64,000 bases of DNA from Piscicola geometra (taxonomy: Eukaryota; Annelida; Clitellata; Hirudinida; Piscicolidae), in contig OX030958.1 of the NCBI GenBank assembly GCA_943735955.1, positions 277,501 to 341,500 on the forward strand, given 5' to 3'. Positions 1 through 10,800 of this stretch are shown here, piece by piece (position 1 is the stretch's first letter; every line of letters begins with the position of its first letter). The translations under genes were made by a program, and so were the position numbers. The notes under the pieces are model-generated. The model was given only the letters and a program-made list of their open reading frames with translations. It did no database searches and had not been told where the DNA came from.

Positions 1-402
1 ATCGTCTTCACCGTCTTCATCGTCTTCACCGTCTTCATCGTCTTCATCGTCTTCACCGTCTTCACCGTTTTCATCGTCTTCATCGTCTTCACCGTCTTCA
101 TCGTCTTCACCGTTTTCATCGTCTTCATCGTCTTCACCGTCTTCATCGTCTTCATCGTTCGTCTTCACCGTATTCACCGTCTTCATCGTCTTCACCGTCT
201 TCATCGTCTTCACCGTCTTCATCGTCTTCACCGTCTTCACCGTCTTCACCGTCTTCACCGTCTTCACCGTCTTCACCGTCTTCTCCGTCTTCTCCGTCTT
301 CATCGTTCGTCTTCATCGTCTTCACCGTCTTCACCGTCTTCATCGTCTTCATCGTCTTCACCGTCTTCATCGTCTTCATCGTCTTCATCGTCTTCATCGT
401 CT
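1..402. repeat. 9-bp satellite array, first block
   Basis: Tandem units GTCTTCATC and GTCTTCACC with occasional single-base variants; 4-bp phase slips (TCGTTCGTC) shift the register. The array begins before the window edge and ends inside an 18S rRNA fragment. Reading frames stay open because the unit length is a multiple of three and lacks stops; they give low-complexity MKT or DEDGED runs and are not taken as genes. Confidence 0.97.
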
Positions 403-465
403 TGCAACCATACTTCCCCCGGAATCAAAAATCTTTGGTTTCCCGGAGACTGCCCGCGGGGTCAT
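402..465 (-). pseudogene. 18S rRNA central fragment, copy 1
   Basis: The reverse strand matches the conserved eukaryotic 18S segment around position 1080-1140: it contains GGGAAACCAAAG followed by GGAAGTATGGTTGCAA. The match stops at GTTGCAA and the 9-bp satellite follows at once, so the 3' half of 18S is absent. Bases that are nearly invariant in working 18S are changed (for example the CTTTGG stretch reads TTTTTG), as expected of a non-functional copy. Confidence 0.8.
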
Positions 466-813
466 ATCTACCCTTTTTCCTTAACTAAGGGGGGTGAATA
501 AAGCAAAAAAAAATTTAATTACGATAAATAGACGATAAGATCGAAACGAATTGTTAATACACTAAGTGAGCGGTCATCGAGGGAGATAGGAGATGCGACG
601 GCGGATGCCGTTGAAAAACTTGAAAGTCTTAGAAAATTAAGAGTAAATTTACAGATTATAATCGCGTTTCAATGGGACCCAAGCCGATTAAAGCATGTTT
701 TCTCGCGCATTCGACCGGAGCGGCGAGGATCTCGGCCTAGCGTGGAATTTCATTGCCAGTGAAAATTTTTTAAAAATGAAGTTTTTAAAAAATCTTTCGT
801 TCAATCATGAGAC
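466..813. other. rDNA-associated spacer between two 18S fragments
   Basis: No gene. It lies where the 18S sequence between the 5' end and position about 1080 should be. It is repeated almost unchanged at 3556-3903. From about 649 it carries the start of a roughly 745-bp subrepeat, opening with an AT-rich stretch and a GC-rich segment (GGAGCGGCGAGGATCTCGG) that I could not assign to a known rRNA domain. Confidence 0.6.
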
Positions 814-1074
814 AAATTTGCGCGCCTGCTGCCTTCCTTGGATGTGGTAGCCGTTTCTCATGCTCCCTCTCCGGAATCAAACCCTGATTCCCTGTTACCC
901 GTTACAACCATGGTAAGCATATCACATACCATCGAAAGTTGATAGGGCACACACTTGAAAGATCTGTCGCCGACGCTAGGTCGTGCGATCAGCCGTTATT
1001 TATTCAGAGTCACCAAAATTTACGAGCCGAATCTTTGAGACAAGCATATAACTACTGGCAGGATCAACCAGGTA
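814..1074 (-). pseudogene. 18S rRNA 5'-end fragment, copy 1
   Basis: The reverse strand starts with the universal 18S 5' end TACCTGGTTGATCCTGCCAG and continues through ATATGCTTGTCTCAAAGATT. It then jumps to the segment that reads TTGGTGACTCTGAATAA in 18S, so about 200 nt of the normal 18S are missing. After that it follows 18S closely to GGCAGCAGGCGCGCAAAT, roughly position 400. The internal deletion and the lack of downstream 18S show that this is a decayed copy. Orientation is minus, like the central fragment. Confidence 0.92.
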
Positions 1075-1393
1075 ATACACGAGCAAGAAGACTAGCGTCG
1101 CTGGCCTAAAGTCGACGAGTCTTCTAGTCGCCTTCGATAGTCGTCGCCGCTCGTAAAAGCGGCTATATCGAAGATAATTTATCAGCTTCGAATCTCTGCT
1201 TTACCGAGATCGAGTGATGATGATAGGAGATCACGCGCTTATTGCCGCAAATAGACGTCCCCTTGAACGGTTAGCCTATCTTAAGCGAATAAGCAGAGCA
1301 TCAGGCCAGTGGGGAATAACAAACGTTCAAGGTGCTTTTTGAGAAACTCGTTTCGAGCTCAAGATATTTGATCGGTCAGTCTTTTTATAATCG
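1075..1393 (-). other. 5' ETS-like sequence upstream of the 18S fragment
   Basis: This lies immediately upstream (minus strand) of the 18S 5' end in all three copies, where the external transcribed spacer sits in a normal rDNA unit. It has no ORF and is moderately GC-rich. It is nearly identical in the copies that follow 1820 and 4165. Assignment rests on position only. Confidence 0.55.
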
Positions 1394-2139
1394 TTTACAG
1401 ATTATAATCGCGTTTCAATGGGACCCAAGCCGGTGAAGGCATGTTTTCTCGCGCATTCGACCGGAGCGGCGAGGATCTCGGCCTAGCGTGGAATTTCATT
1501 GCCAGTGAAAAATTTTTTAAAATGAAGTTTTTAAAAAATCTTTCGTTCAATCATGAGACAAATTTGCGCGCCTGCTGCTTTCCTTGGATGTGGTAGCCGT
1601 TTCTCATGCTCCCTCTCCGGAATCGAACCCTGATTCCCCGTTACACGTTACAACCATGGTAAGCATATCACATACCATCGAAAGTTGATAGGGCACACAC
1701 TTGAAAGATCTGTCGCCGACGCTAGGTCGTGCGATCAGCCGTAATTTATTCAGAGTCACCAAAAATTACGAGCCGAATCTTTGAGACAAGCATATAACTA
1801 CTGGCAGGATCAACCAGGTAATACACGAGCAAGAGGACTAGCGTCGCTGGCCTAAAGTCGACGAGTCTTCTAGCCGCCTTCGATAGTCGTCGCCGCTCGT
1901 AAAAGCGGCTATATCGAAGATAATTTATCAGCTTCGAATCTCTGCTTTACCGAGATCGAGTGATGATGATAGGAGATCACGCGCTTATTGCCGCTAATAG
2001 ACGTCCCCTTGAACGGTTAGCCTATCTTAAGCGAATAAGCAGCGCATCAGGCCAGTGGGGAATAACAAACGTTCAAGGTGCTTTTTGAGAAACTCGTTTC
2101 GAGCTCAAAATATTTGATCGGTCAGTCTTTTTATAATCG
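1394..2139. repeat. Second tandem copy of a 745-bp rDNA spacer subrepeat
   Basis: The segment beginning TTTACAGATTATAATCGCG occurs near 649, 1394 and 2140, a period of about 745 bp, and again near 3737 and 4484. Each full copy holds the 18S 5' fragment and its ETS-like flank. The first satellite-bounded unit has two full copies; the second unit (3491-4860) has one. This is the copy-number difference expected from unequal exchange. Confidence 0.85.
1559..1820 (-). pseudogene. 18S rRNA 5'-end fragment, copy 2
   Basis: A near-identical copy of the fragment at 814-1074. It has the same 18S start, the same internal deletion after CTCAAAGATT and the same downstream limit near GCGCGCAAAT. The few differences (for example CGAACCCTGATTCCCCG here against CAAACCCTGATTCCCTG) show divergence after the duplication. 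Confidence 0.92.
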
Positions 2140-2516
2140 TTTACAGATTATAATCGCGTTTCAATGGGACCCAAGCCGGTGAAGGCATGTTTTCTCGCGC
2201 ATTCGACCAGAGCGGTGAGGATCTCGGCCTAGCGTGGAATTTCATTGCCGGTGAAAAATTTTTTAAATAAAAATTTAAAAAAATCTTTCGTTCAATCATG
2301 AGAAAAATCTCAAAATAAGTTCATTTGACAAGAGTTGCCATTTGAAACTTTATTATCTTGAGTTTCGAAGCATGCCTATACCTATAGAATATACAAGAGT
2401 TAACTAGCGTGAGACATCGATTTTCAATTTTTGTGAAACGAAAATAAGGCCGTATAAGAGACGATAAGATTGAAACAATTTTATTTTAACTGCTGTCTAT
2501 ATCAACCAACACCTTT
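2140..2516. other. Truncated third subrepeat and spacer before the second array
   Basis: It begins like the 745-bp subrepeat, then departs before the 18S segment and continues in AT-rich spacer up to the 9-bp array. No gene is seen. The same sequence recurs at 4484-4860, including the flank GATAAxATTGAAACAATTT just before the array. Confidence 0.6.
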
Positions 2517-3490
2517 CATCGTCTTCATCGTCTTCATCGTCTTCACCGTCTTCATCGTCTTCATCGTCTTCATCGTCTTCACCGTCTTCACCGTCTTCAT
2601 CGTCTTCATCGTCTTCACCGTCTTCACCGTCTTCACCGTCTTCACCGTCTTCATCGTCTTCACCGTCTTCATCGTCTTCATCGTCTTCACCGTCTTCATC
2701 GTCTTCACCGTCTTCATCGTCTTCATCGTTCGTCTTCACCGTCTTCACCGTCTTCATCGTCTTCACCGTCTACACCGTCTTCATCGTCTTCACCGTCTTC
2801 ATCTTTCGTCTTCACCGTCTTCACCGTCTTCATCGTCTTTACCGTCTTCATCGTCTTTACCGTCTTCATCGTCTTCACCGTCTTCATCGTCTTCACCGTC
2901 TTCACCGTCTTCACCGTCTTCACCGTCTTCACCGTCTTCACCGTCTTCATCGTCTTCACCGTCTTCATCGTCTTCACTGTCTTCATCGTCTTCATCGTTC
3001 GTCTTCACCGTCTTCATCGTCTTCACCGTCTTCATCGTCTTCACCGTCTTCATCGTCTTCATCGTTCGTCTTCACCGTCTTCACCGTCTTCATCGTCTTC
3101 ACCGTCTTCATCGTCTTCACCGTTTTCATCGTCTTCATCGTCTTCACCGTCTTCATCGTCTTCATCGTTCGTCTTCACCGTCTTCACCGTCTTCACCGTC
3201 TTCACCGTCTTCACCGTCTTTATCGTCTTCACCGTCTTCATCGTCTTCACCGTCTTCATCGTCTTCACCGTCTTCAACGTCTTCACCGTCTTCACCGTCT
3301 TCACCGTCTTCACCGTCTTCTCCGTCTTCATCGTTCGTCTTCATCGTCTTCACCGTCTTCACCGTCTTCATCGTCTTCATCGTCTTCACCGTCTTCATCG
3401 TCCTCATCGTCTTCATCGTCTTCATCGTCTTCATCGTCTTCATCGTCTTTACCGTCTTCATCGTCTTCATCGTCTTCATCGTCTTCATCG
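2517..3490. repeat. 9-bp satellite array, second block
   Basis: About 970 bp of GTCTTCATC and GTCTTCACC units between two spacer blocks, entered from CAACACCTTTCATC and left inside an 18S central fragment. Boundaries match those of the other blocks, so array plus spacer is a larger repeat unit of about 3.1 kb (403 to 3492). Confidence 0.97.
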
Positions 3491-3555
3491 TCTTGCAACC
3501 ATACTTCCTCCGGAATCAAAAATCTTTGGTTTCCCGGAGACTGCCCGCGGGGTCA
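3491..3555 (-). pseudogene. 18S rRNA central fragment, copy 2
   Basis: Copy of the fragment at 402-465 with a single visible change in the C-rich part. Again the 18S match ends at GTATGGTTGCAA and the satellite begins, so the 18S/satellite junction is shared and predates the duplication of the unit. Confidence 0.8.
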
Positions 3556-3903
3556 TATCTACCCTTTTTCCTTAACTAAGGGGGGTGAATAAAGCAAAAA
3601 AAAATTTAATTAGGATAAATAGACGATAAGATCGAAACGAGTTGTTAATACACTAAGTGAGCGGTCATCGAGGGAGATAGGAGATGCGACGGCGGATGCC
3701 GTTGAAAAACTTGAAAGTCTTAGAAAATTAAGAGTAAATTTACAGATTATAATCGCGTTTCAATGGGACCCAAGCCGATTAAAGCATGTTTTCTCGCGCA
3801 TTCGACCGGAGCGGCGAGGATCTCGGCCTAGCGTGGAATTTCATTGCCAGTGAAAGATTTTTTAAAATGAAATTTTTATAAAATCTTTCGTTCAATCATG
3901 AGA
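3556..3903. other. rDNA-associated spacer, second copy
   Basis: Near-identical to 466-813, with a few substitutions; no gene seen. Confidence 0.6.
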
Positions 3904-4165
3904 CAAATTTGCGTGCCTGCTGCCTTCCTTGGATGTGGTAGCCGTTTCTCATGCTCCCTCTCCGGAATCAAACCCTGATTCCCTGTTACCCGTTACAACC
4001 ATGGTAAGCATATCACATACCATCGAAAGTTGATAGAGCACACACTTGAAAGATCTGTCGCCGACGCTAGGTCGTGCGATCAGCCGTAATTTATTCAGAG
4101 TCACCAAAATTTACGAGCCGAATCTTTGAGACAAGCATATAACTACTGGCAGGATCAACCAGGTA
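3904..4165 (-). pseudogene. 18S rRNA 5'-end fragment, copy 3
   Basis: Third copy of the deleted 18S 5' fragment, starting on the minus strand at TACCTGGTTGATCC and showing the same loss of about 200 nt after CTCAAAGATT. It has its own substitutions (GCGTGCC instead of GCGCGCC near the low-coordinate end), so the three copies have drifted independently. Confidence 0.92.
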
Positions 4166-4860
4166 ATACACGAGCAAGAAGACTAGCGTCGCTGGCCTAA
4201 AGTCGACGAGTCTTCTAGTCGCCTTCGATAGTCGTCGCCGCTCGTAAAAGCGGCTATATCAAAGATAATTTATCAGCTTCGAATCTCTGCTTTACCGAAA
4301 TCGAGTGATGATGATAGGAGATCACGCGCTTATTGCCGCTAATAGACGTCCCCTTGAACGGTTAGCCTATCTTAAGCGAATAAGCAGCGCATCAGGCCAG
4401 TGGGGAATAACAAACGTTCAAGGTGCTTTTTGAGAAACTCGTTTCGAGCTCAAAATATTTGATCGGTCAGTCTTTTTATAATCGTTTACAGATTATAATC
4501 GCGTTTCAATGGGACCCAAGCCGGTGAAGGCAAGTTTTCTCGCGCATTCGACCGGAGCGGTGAGTATCTCGGCCTAGCGTGGAATTTCATTGCCGGTGAA
4601 AAATTTTTAAAATAAAAATTTTAAAAAATCTTTCGTTCAATCATGAGACAAATCTCAAAATAAGTTCATTTGTCAAGAGTTGCCATTTGAAACTTTATTA
4701 TCTTGAGTTTCGAAGCATGCCTATACCTATAGAATATACAAGAGTTAACTAGCGTGAGACATCGAGTTTCAATTTTTGTGAAACGAAAATAAGGCCGTAT
4801 AAGAGACGATAAAATTGAAACAATTTTATTTTAACTGCTGTCTATATCAACCAACACCTT
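4166..4860. other. ETS-like and spacer sequence before the long array
   Basis: Equivalent to 1821-2516: ETS-like sequence, the truncated subrepeat and an AT-rich flank. No gene seen. Confidence 0.6.
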
Positions 4861-7800
4861 TCATCGTCTTCATCGTCTTCATCGTCTTCACCGTCTTCAT
4901 CGTCTTCATCGTCTTCATCGTCTTCACCGTCTTCACCGTCTTCATCGTCTTCATCGTCTTCACCGTCTTCACCGTCTTCACCGTCTTCACCGTCTTCACC
5001 GTCTTCATCGTCTTCACCGTCTTCATCGTCTTCATCGTCTTCACCGTCTTCACCGTCTTCATCGTCTTCACCGTCTTCATCGTCTTCATCTTTCGTCTTC
5101 ACCGTCTTCACCGTTCGTCTTCACCGTCTTCATCGTCTTCATCGTCTTCATCGTCTTCACCGTCTTCATCGTCTTCATCGTCTTCACCGTCTTCACCGTC
5201 TTCATCGTCTTCACCGTCTTCATCGTCTTCATCGTTCGACTTCACCGTCTTCACCGTCTTCATCGTCTTCACCGTCTTCATCGTCTTCACCGTCTTCATC
5301 GTCTTCACCGTCTTCACCGTCTTCACCGTCTTCATCGTCTTCACCGTCTTCATCGTCTTCACCGTCTTCATCGTCTTCATCGTTCGTCTTGACCGTCTTC
5401 ATCGTCTTCATCGTCTTCATCGTCTTCACCGTCTTCACCGTCTTCATCGTCTTCATCGTCTTCACCGTCTTCACCGTCTTCACCGTATTCACCGTCTTCA
5501 TCGTCTTCATCGTCTTCATCGTCTTCATCTTCTTCATCGTCTTCACCGTCTTCATCGTCTTCATCGTCTTCACCGTCTTCATCGTCTTCATCGTCTTCAC
5601 CGTCTTCACCGTCTTCATCGTCTTCATCGTCTTCTTCGTCTTCATCGTCTTCACCGTCTTCATCGTCTTCATCGTCTTCACCGTCTTCACCGTCTTCATC
5701 GTCTTTATCGTCTTCTTCGTCTTCATCGTCTTCATCTTCTTCATCGTCTTCACCGTCTTCATCGTCTTCATCGTCTTCACCGACTTCATCGTTCGTCTTC
5801 ACCGTCTTCACCGTCTTCATCGTCTTCATCGTCTTCACCGTCTTCACCGTCTTCACCGTCTTCATCGTCTTCATCGTCTTCATCGTCTTCACCGTCTTCA
5901 TCGTCTTCACCGTCTTCACCGTCTTCACCGTCTTCACCTTCTTCATCGTCTTCATCGTCTTCATCGTCTTCATCGTCTTCATCGTCTTCCCCGTCTTCAC
6001 CGTCTTCACCGTCTTCATCGTCTTCACCGTCTTCATCGTCTTCACCGTCTTTATCGTCTTCATCGTCTTCACCGTCTTCATCGTTTTCATCGTCTTCACC
6101 GTCTTCACCGTCTTCACCGTCTTCACCGTCTTCATCTTCTTCACCGTCTTCATCGTCTTCACCGTCTTCATCGTCTTCATCGTCTTCATCGTCCTCATCG
6201 TCTTCACCGTCTTCACCGTCTTCACCGCCTTCACCGTCTTCACCGTCTTCACCGTCTTCACCGTCTTCACCGTCTTCATCGTCTTCATCGTCTTCACCGT
6301 CTTCATCGTCTTCATCGTCTTCATCGTCTTCATCGTCTTCACCGTCTTCATCGTCTTCACCGTCTTCATCGTCTTCACCGTCTTCACCGTCTTCATCGTC
6401 TTCATCGTCTTCATCGTCTTCATCGTCTTCACCGTCTTCACCGTCTTCACCGTCTTCACCGTCTTCATCGTCTTCATCGTCTTCATCGTCTTCATCTTCT
6501 TCATCGTCTTCACCGTCTTCATCGTCTTCATCGTCTTCACCGTCTTCATCGTCTTCATCGTCTTCACCGTCTTCACCGTCTTCATCGTCTTCATCGTCTT
6601 CTTCGTCTTCATCGTCTTCACCGTCTTCATCGTCTTCATCGTCTTCCCCGTCTTCACCGTCTTCATCGTCTTCATCGTCTTCTTCGTCTTCATCGTCTTC
6701 ATCTTCTTCATCGTCTTCACCGTCTTCATCGTCTTCATCGTCTTCACCGACTTCATCGTTCGTCTTCACCGTCTTCACCGTCTTCATCGTCTTCATCGTC
6801 TTCACCGTCTTCACCGTCTTCACCGTCTTCACCGTCTTCATCGTCTTCATCGTCTTCATCGTCTTCACCGTCTTCATCGTCTTCACCGTCTTCACCGTCT
6901 TCACCGTCTTCACCTTCTTCATCGTCTTCATCGTCTTCATCGTCTTCATCGTCTTCCCCGTCTTCACCGTCTTCACCGTCTTCATCGTCTTCACCGTCTT
7001 CATCGTCTTCACCGTCTTTATCGTCTTCATCGTCTTCACCGTCTTCATCGTCTTCATCGTCTTCACCGTCTTCACCGTCTTCACCGTCTTCACCGTCTTC
7101 ATCTTCTTCACCGTCTTCATCGTCTTCACCGTCTTCATCGTCTTCATCGTTTTCATCGTCTTCATCTTCTTCATCGTCTTCACCGTCTTCATCGTCTTCA
7201 TCGTCTTCACCGTCTTCATCGTCTTCATCGTCTTCACCGTCTTCATCGTCTTCATCGTCTTCATCGTCTTCATCGTCTTCACCGTCTTCACCGTCTTCAC
7301 CGTCTTCACCGTCTTCACCGTCTTCACCGTCTTCACCGTCTTCATCGTCTTCATCGTCTTCATCGTCTTCATCTTCTTCATCGTCTTCACCGTCTTCATC
7401 GTCTTCATCGTCTTCACCGTCTTCATCATCTTCATCGTCTTCACCGTCTTCACCGTCTTCATCGTTTTCATCGTCTTCTTCGTCTTCATCGTCTTCACCG
7501 TCTTCATCGTCTTCATCGTCTTCACCGTCTTCACCGTCTTCATCGTCTTCATCGTCTTCTTCGTCTTCATCGTCTTCATCTTCTTCATCGTCTTCACCGT
7601 CTTCATCGTCTTCATCGTCTTCACCGACTTCATCGTTCGTCTTCACCGTCTTCACCGTCTTCATCGTCTTCATCGTCTTCACCGTCTTCACCGTCTTCAC
7701 CGTCTTCACCGTCTTCATCGTCTTCATCGTCTTCATCGTCTTCACCGTCTTCATCGTCTTCACCGTCTTCACCGTCTTCACCGTCTTCACCTTCTTCATC

Positions 7801-10800
7801 GTCTTCATCGTCTTCATCGTTTTCATCGTCTTCCCCGTCTTCACCGTCTTCACCGTCTTCATCGTCTTCACCGTCTTCATCGTCTTCACCGTCTTTATCG
7901 TCTTCATCGTTTTCACCGTCTTCATCGTCTTCATCGTCTTCACCGTCTTCACCGTCTTCACCGTCTTCACCGTCTTCACCGTCTTCATCGTCTTCATCGT
8001 CTTCATCGTCTTCACCGTCTTCACCGTCTTCACCGTCTTCACCGTCTTCACCGTTTTCACCGTCTTCACCGTCTTAATCGTCTTCATCGTCTTCACCGTC
8101 TTCATCGTCTTCACCGTCTTCACCGTCTTCACCGTCTTCACCGTCTTCACCGTCTTCACCGTCTTCACCGTCTTCACCGTCTTCATCGTCTTCATCGTCT
8201 TCACCGTCTTCATCGTCTTCATCGTCTTCATCGTCTTCACCGTCTTCATCGTCTTCATCGTCTTCATCGTCTTCATCGTCTTCACCGTCTTCATCGTCTT
8301 CACCGTCTTCATCGTCTTCACCGTCTTCACCGTCTTCATCGTCTTCATCGTCTTCATCGTCTTCATCGTCTTCACCGTCTTCACCGTCTTCACCGTCTTC
8401 ACCGTCTTCATCGTCTTCATCGTCTTCACTGTCTTCATCGTCTTCATCGTTTTCATCGTCTTCATCTTCTTCATCGTCTTCACCGTCTTCATCGTCTTCA
8501 TCGTCTTCACCGTCTTCATCGTCTTCATCGTCTTCACCGTCTTCATCGTCTTCATCGTCTTCATCGTCTTCATCGTCTTCACCGTCTTCACCGTCTTCAC
8601 CGTCTTCACCGTCTTCACCGTCTTCACCGTCTTCACCGTCTTCATCGTCTTCATCGTCTTCATCGTCTTCATCTTCTTCATCGTCTTCACCGTCTTCATC
8701 GTCTTCATCGTCTTCACCGTCTTCATCGTCTTCATCGTCTTCACCGTCTTCACCGTCTTCATCGTTTTCATCGTCTTCTTCGTCTTCATCGTCTTCACCG
8801 TCTTCATCGTCTTCATCGTCTTCACCGTCTTCACCGTCTTCATCGTCTTCATCGTCTTCTTCGTCTTCATCGTCTTCATCTTCTTCATCGTCTTCACCGT
8901 CTTCATCGTCTTCATCGTCTTCACCGACTTCATCGTTCGTCTTCACCGTCTTCACCGTCTTCATCGTCTTCATCGTCTTCACCGTCTTCACCGTCTTCAC
9001 CGTCTTCATCGTCTTCATCGTCTTCATCGTCTTCACCGTCTTCATCGTCTTCACCGTCTTCACCGTCTTCACCGTCTTCACCGTCTTCACCGTCTTCACC
9101 GTCTTCACCGTCTTCATCGTCTTCATCGTCTTCACCGTCTTCATCGTCTTCATCGTCTTCATCGTCTTCACCGTCTTCATCGTCTTCATCGTCTTCATCG
9201 TCTTCATCGTCTTCACCGTCTTCATCGTCTTCACCGTCTTCATCGTCTTCACCGTCTTCACCGTCTTCATCGTCTTCATCGTCTTCATCGTCTTCATCGT
9301 CTTCACCGTCTTCACCGTCTTCACCGTCTTCACCGTCTTCATCGTCTTCATCGTCTTCACTGTCTTCATCGTCTTCATCGTTTTCATCGTCTTCATCTTC
9401 TTCATCGTCTTCACCGTCTTCATCGTCTTCATCGTCTTCACCGTCTTCATCGTCTTCATCGTCTTCACCGTCTTCATCGTCTTCATCGTCTTCATCGTCT
9501 TCATCCTCTTCACCGTCTTCACCGTCTTCACCGTCTTCACCGTCTTCACCGTCTTCACCGTCTTCACCGTCTTCATCGTCTTCATCGTCTTCATCGTCTT
9601 CATCTTCTTCATCGTCTTCACCGTCTTCATCGTCTTCATCGTCTTCACCGTCTTCATCGTCTTCATCGTCTTCACCGTCTTCACCGTCTTCATCGTTTTC
9701 ATCGTCTTCTTCGTCTTCATCGTCTTCACCGTCTTCATCGTCTTCATCGTCTTCACCGTCTTCACCGTCTTCATCGTCTTCATCGTCTTCTTCGTCTTCA
9801 TCGTCTTCATCTTCTTCATCGTCTTCACCGTCTTCATCGTCTTCATCGTCTTCACCGACTTCATCGTTCGTCTTCACCGTCTTCACCGTCTTCATCGTCT
9901 TCATCGTCTTCACCGTCTTCACCGTCTTCACCGTCTTCATCGTCTTCATCGTCTTCATCGTCTTCACCGTCTTCATCGTCTTCACCGTCTTCACCGTCTT
10001 CACCGTCTTCACCTTCTTCATCGTCTTCATCGTCTTCATCGTTTTCATCGTCTTCCCCGTCTTCACCGTCTTCATCGTCTTCATCGTCTTCACCGTCTTC
10101 ACCGTCTTCACCGTCTTCACCGTTTTCACCGTCTTCATCGTCTTCACCGTCTTCATCGTCTTCATCGTCTTCATCGTCTTCACCGTCTTCATCGTCTTCA
10201 CCGTCTTCACCGTCTTCACCGTCTTCACCTTCTTCATCGTCTTCATCGTCTTCATCGTTTTCATCGTCTTCCCCGTCTTCACCGTCTTCACCGTCTTCAT
10301 CGTCTTCACCGTCTTCATCGTCTTCACCGTCTTCACCGTCTTCATCGTCTTCATCGTCTTCACCGACTTTATCGTTCGTCTTCACCGTCTTCACCGTCTT
10401 CATCGTCTTCATCGTCTTCACCGTCTTCACCGTCTTCACCGTCTTCATCGTCTTCATCGTCTTCATCGTATTCACCGTCTTCATCGTCTTCACCGTCTTC
10501 ATCGTCTTCATCTTCTTCATCGTCAGAACCGTCTTCATCGTCTTCATCGTCTTCACCGTCTTCACCGTCTTCACCGTCTTCATCGTCTTCATCGTCTTCA
10601 TCGTCTTCATCTTCTTCATCGTCTTCACCGTCTTCATCGTCTTCATCGTCTTCACCGTCTTCACCGTCTTCATCGTTTTCATCGTCTTCTTCGTCTTCAT
10701 CGTCTTCACCGTCTTCATCGTCTTCATCGTCTTCACCGTCTTCACCGTCTTCATCGTCTTCATCGTCTTCTTCGTCTTCATCGTCTTCATCTTCTTCATC

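Noticed and set aside
814..1820. A working 18S rRNA gene
   Set aside because: About 200 nt near the 5' end and most of the rest of 18S are missing.
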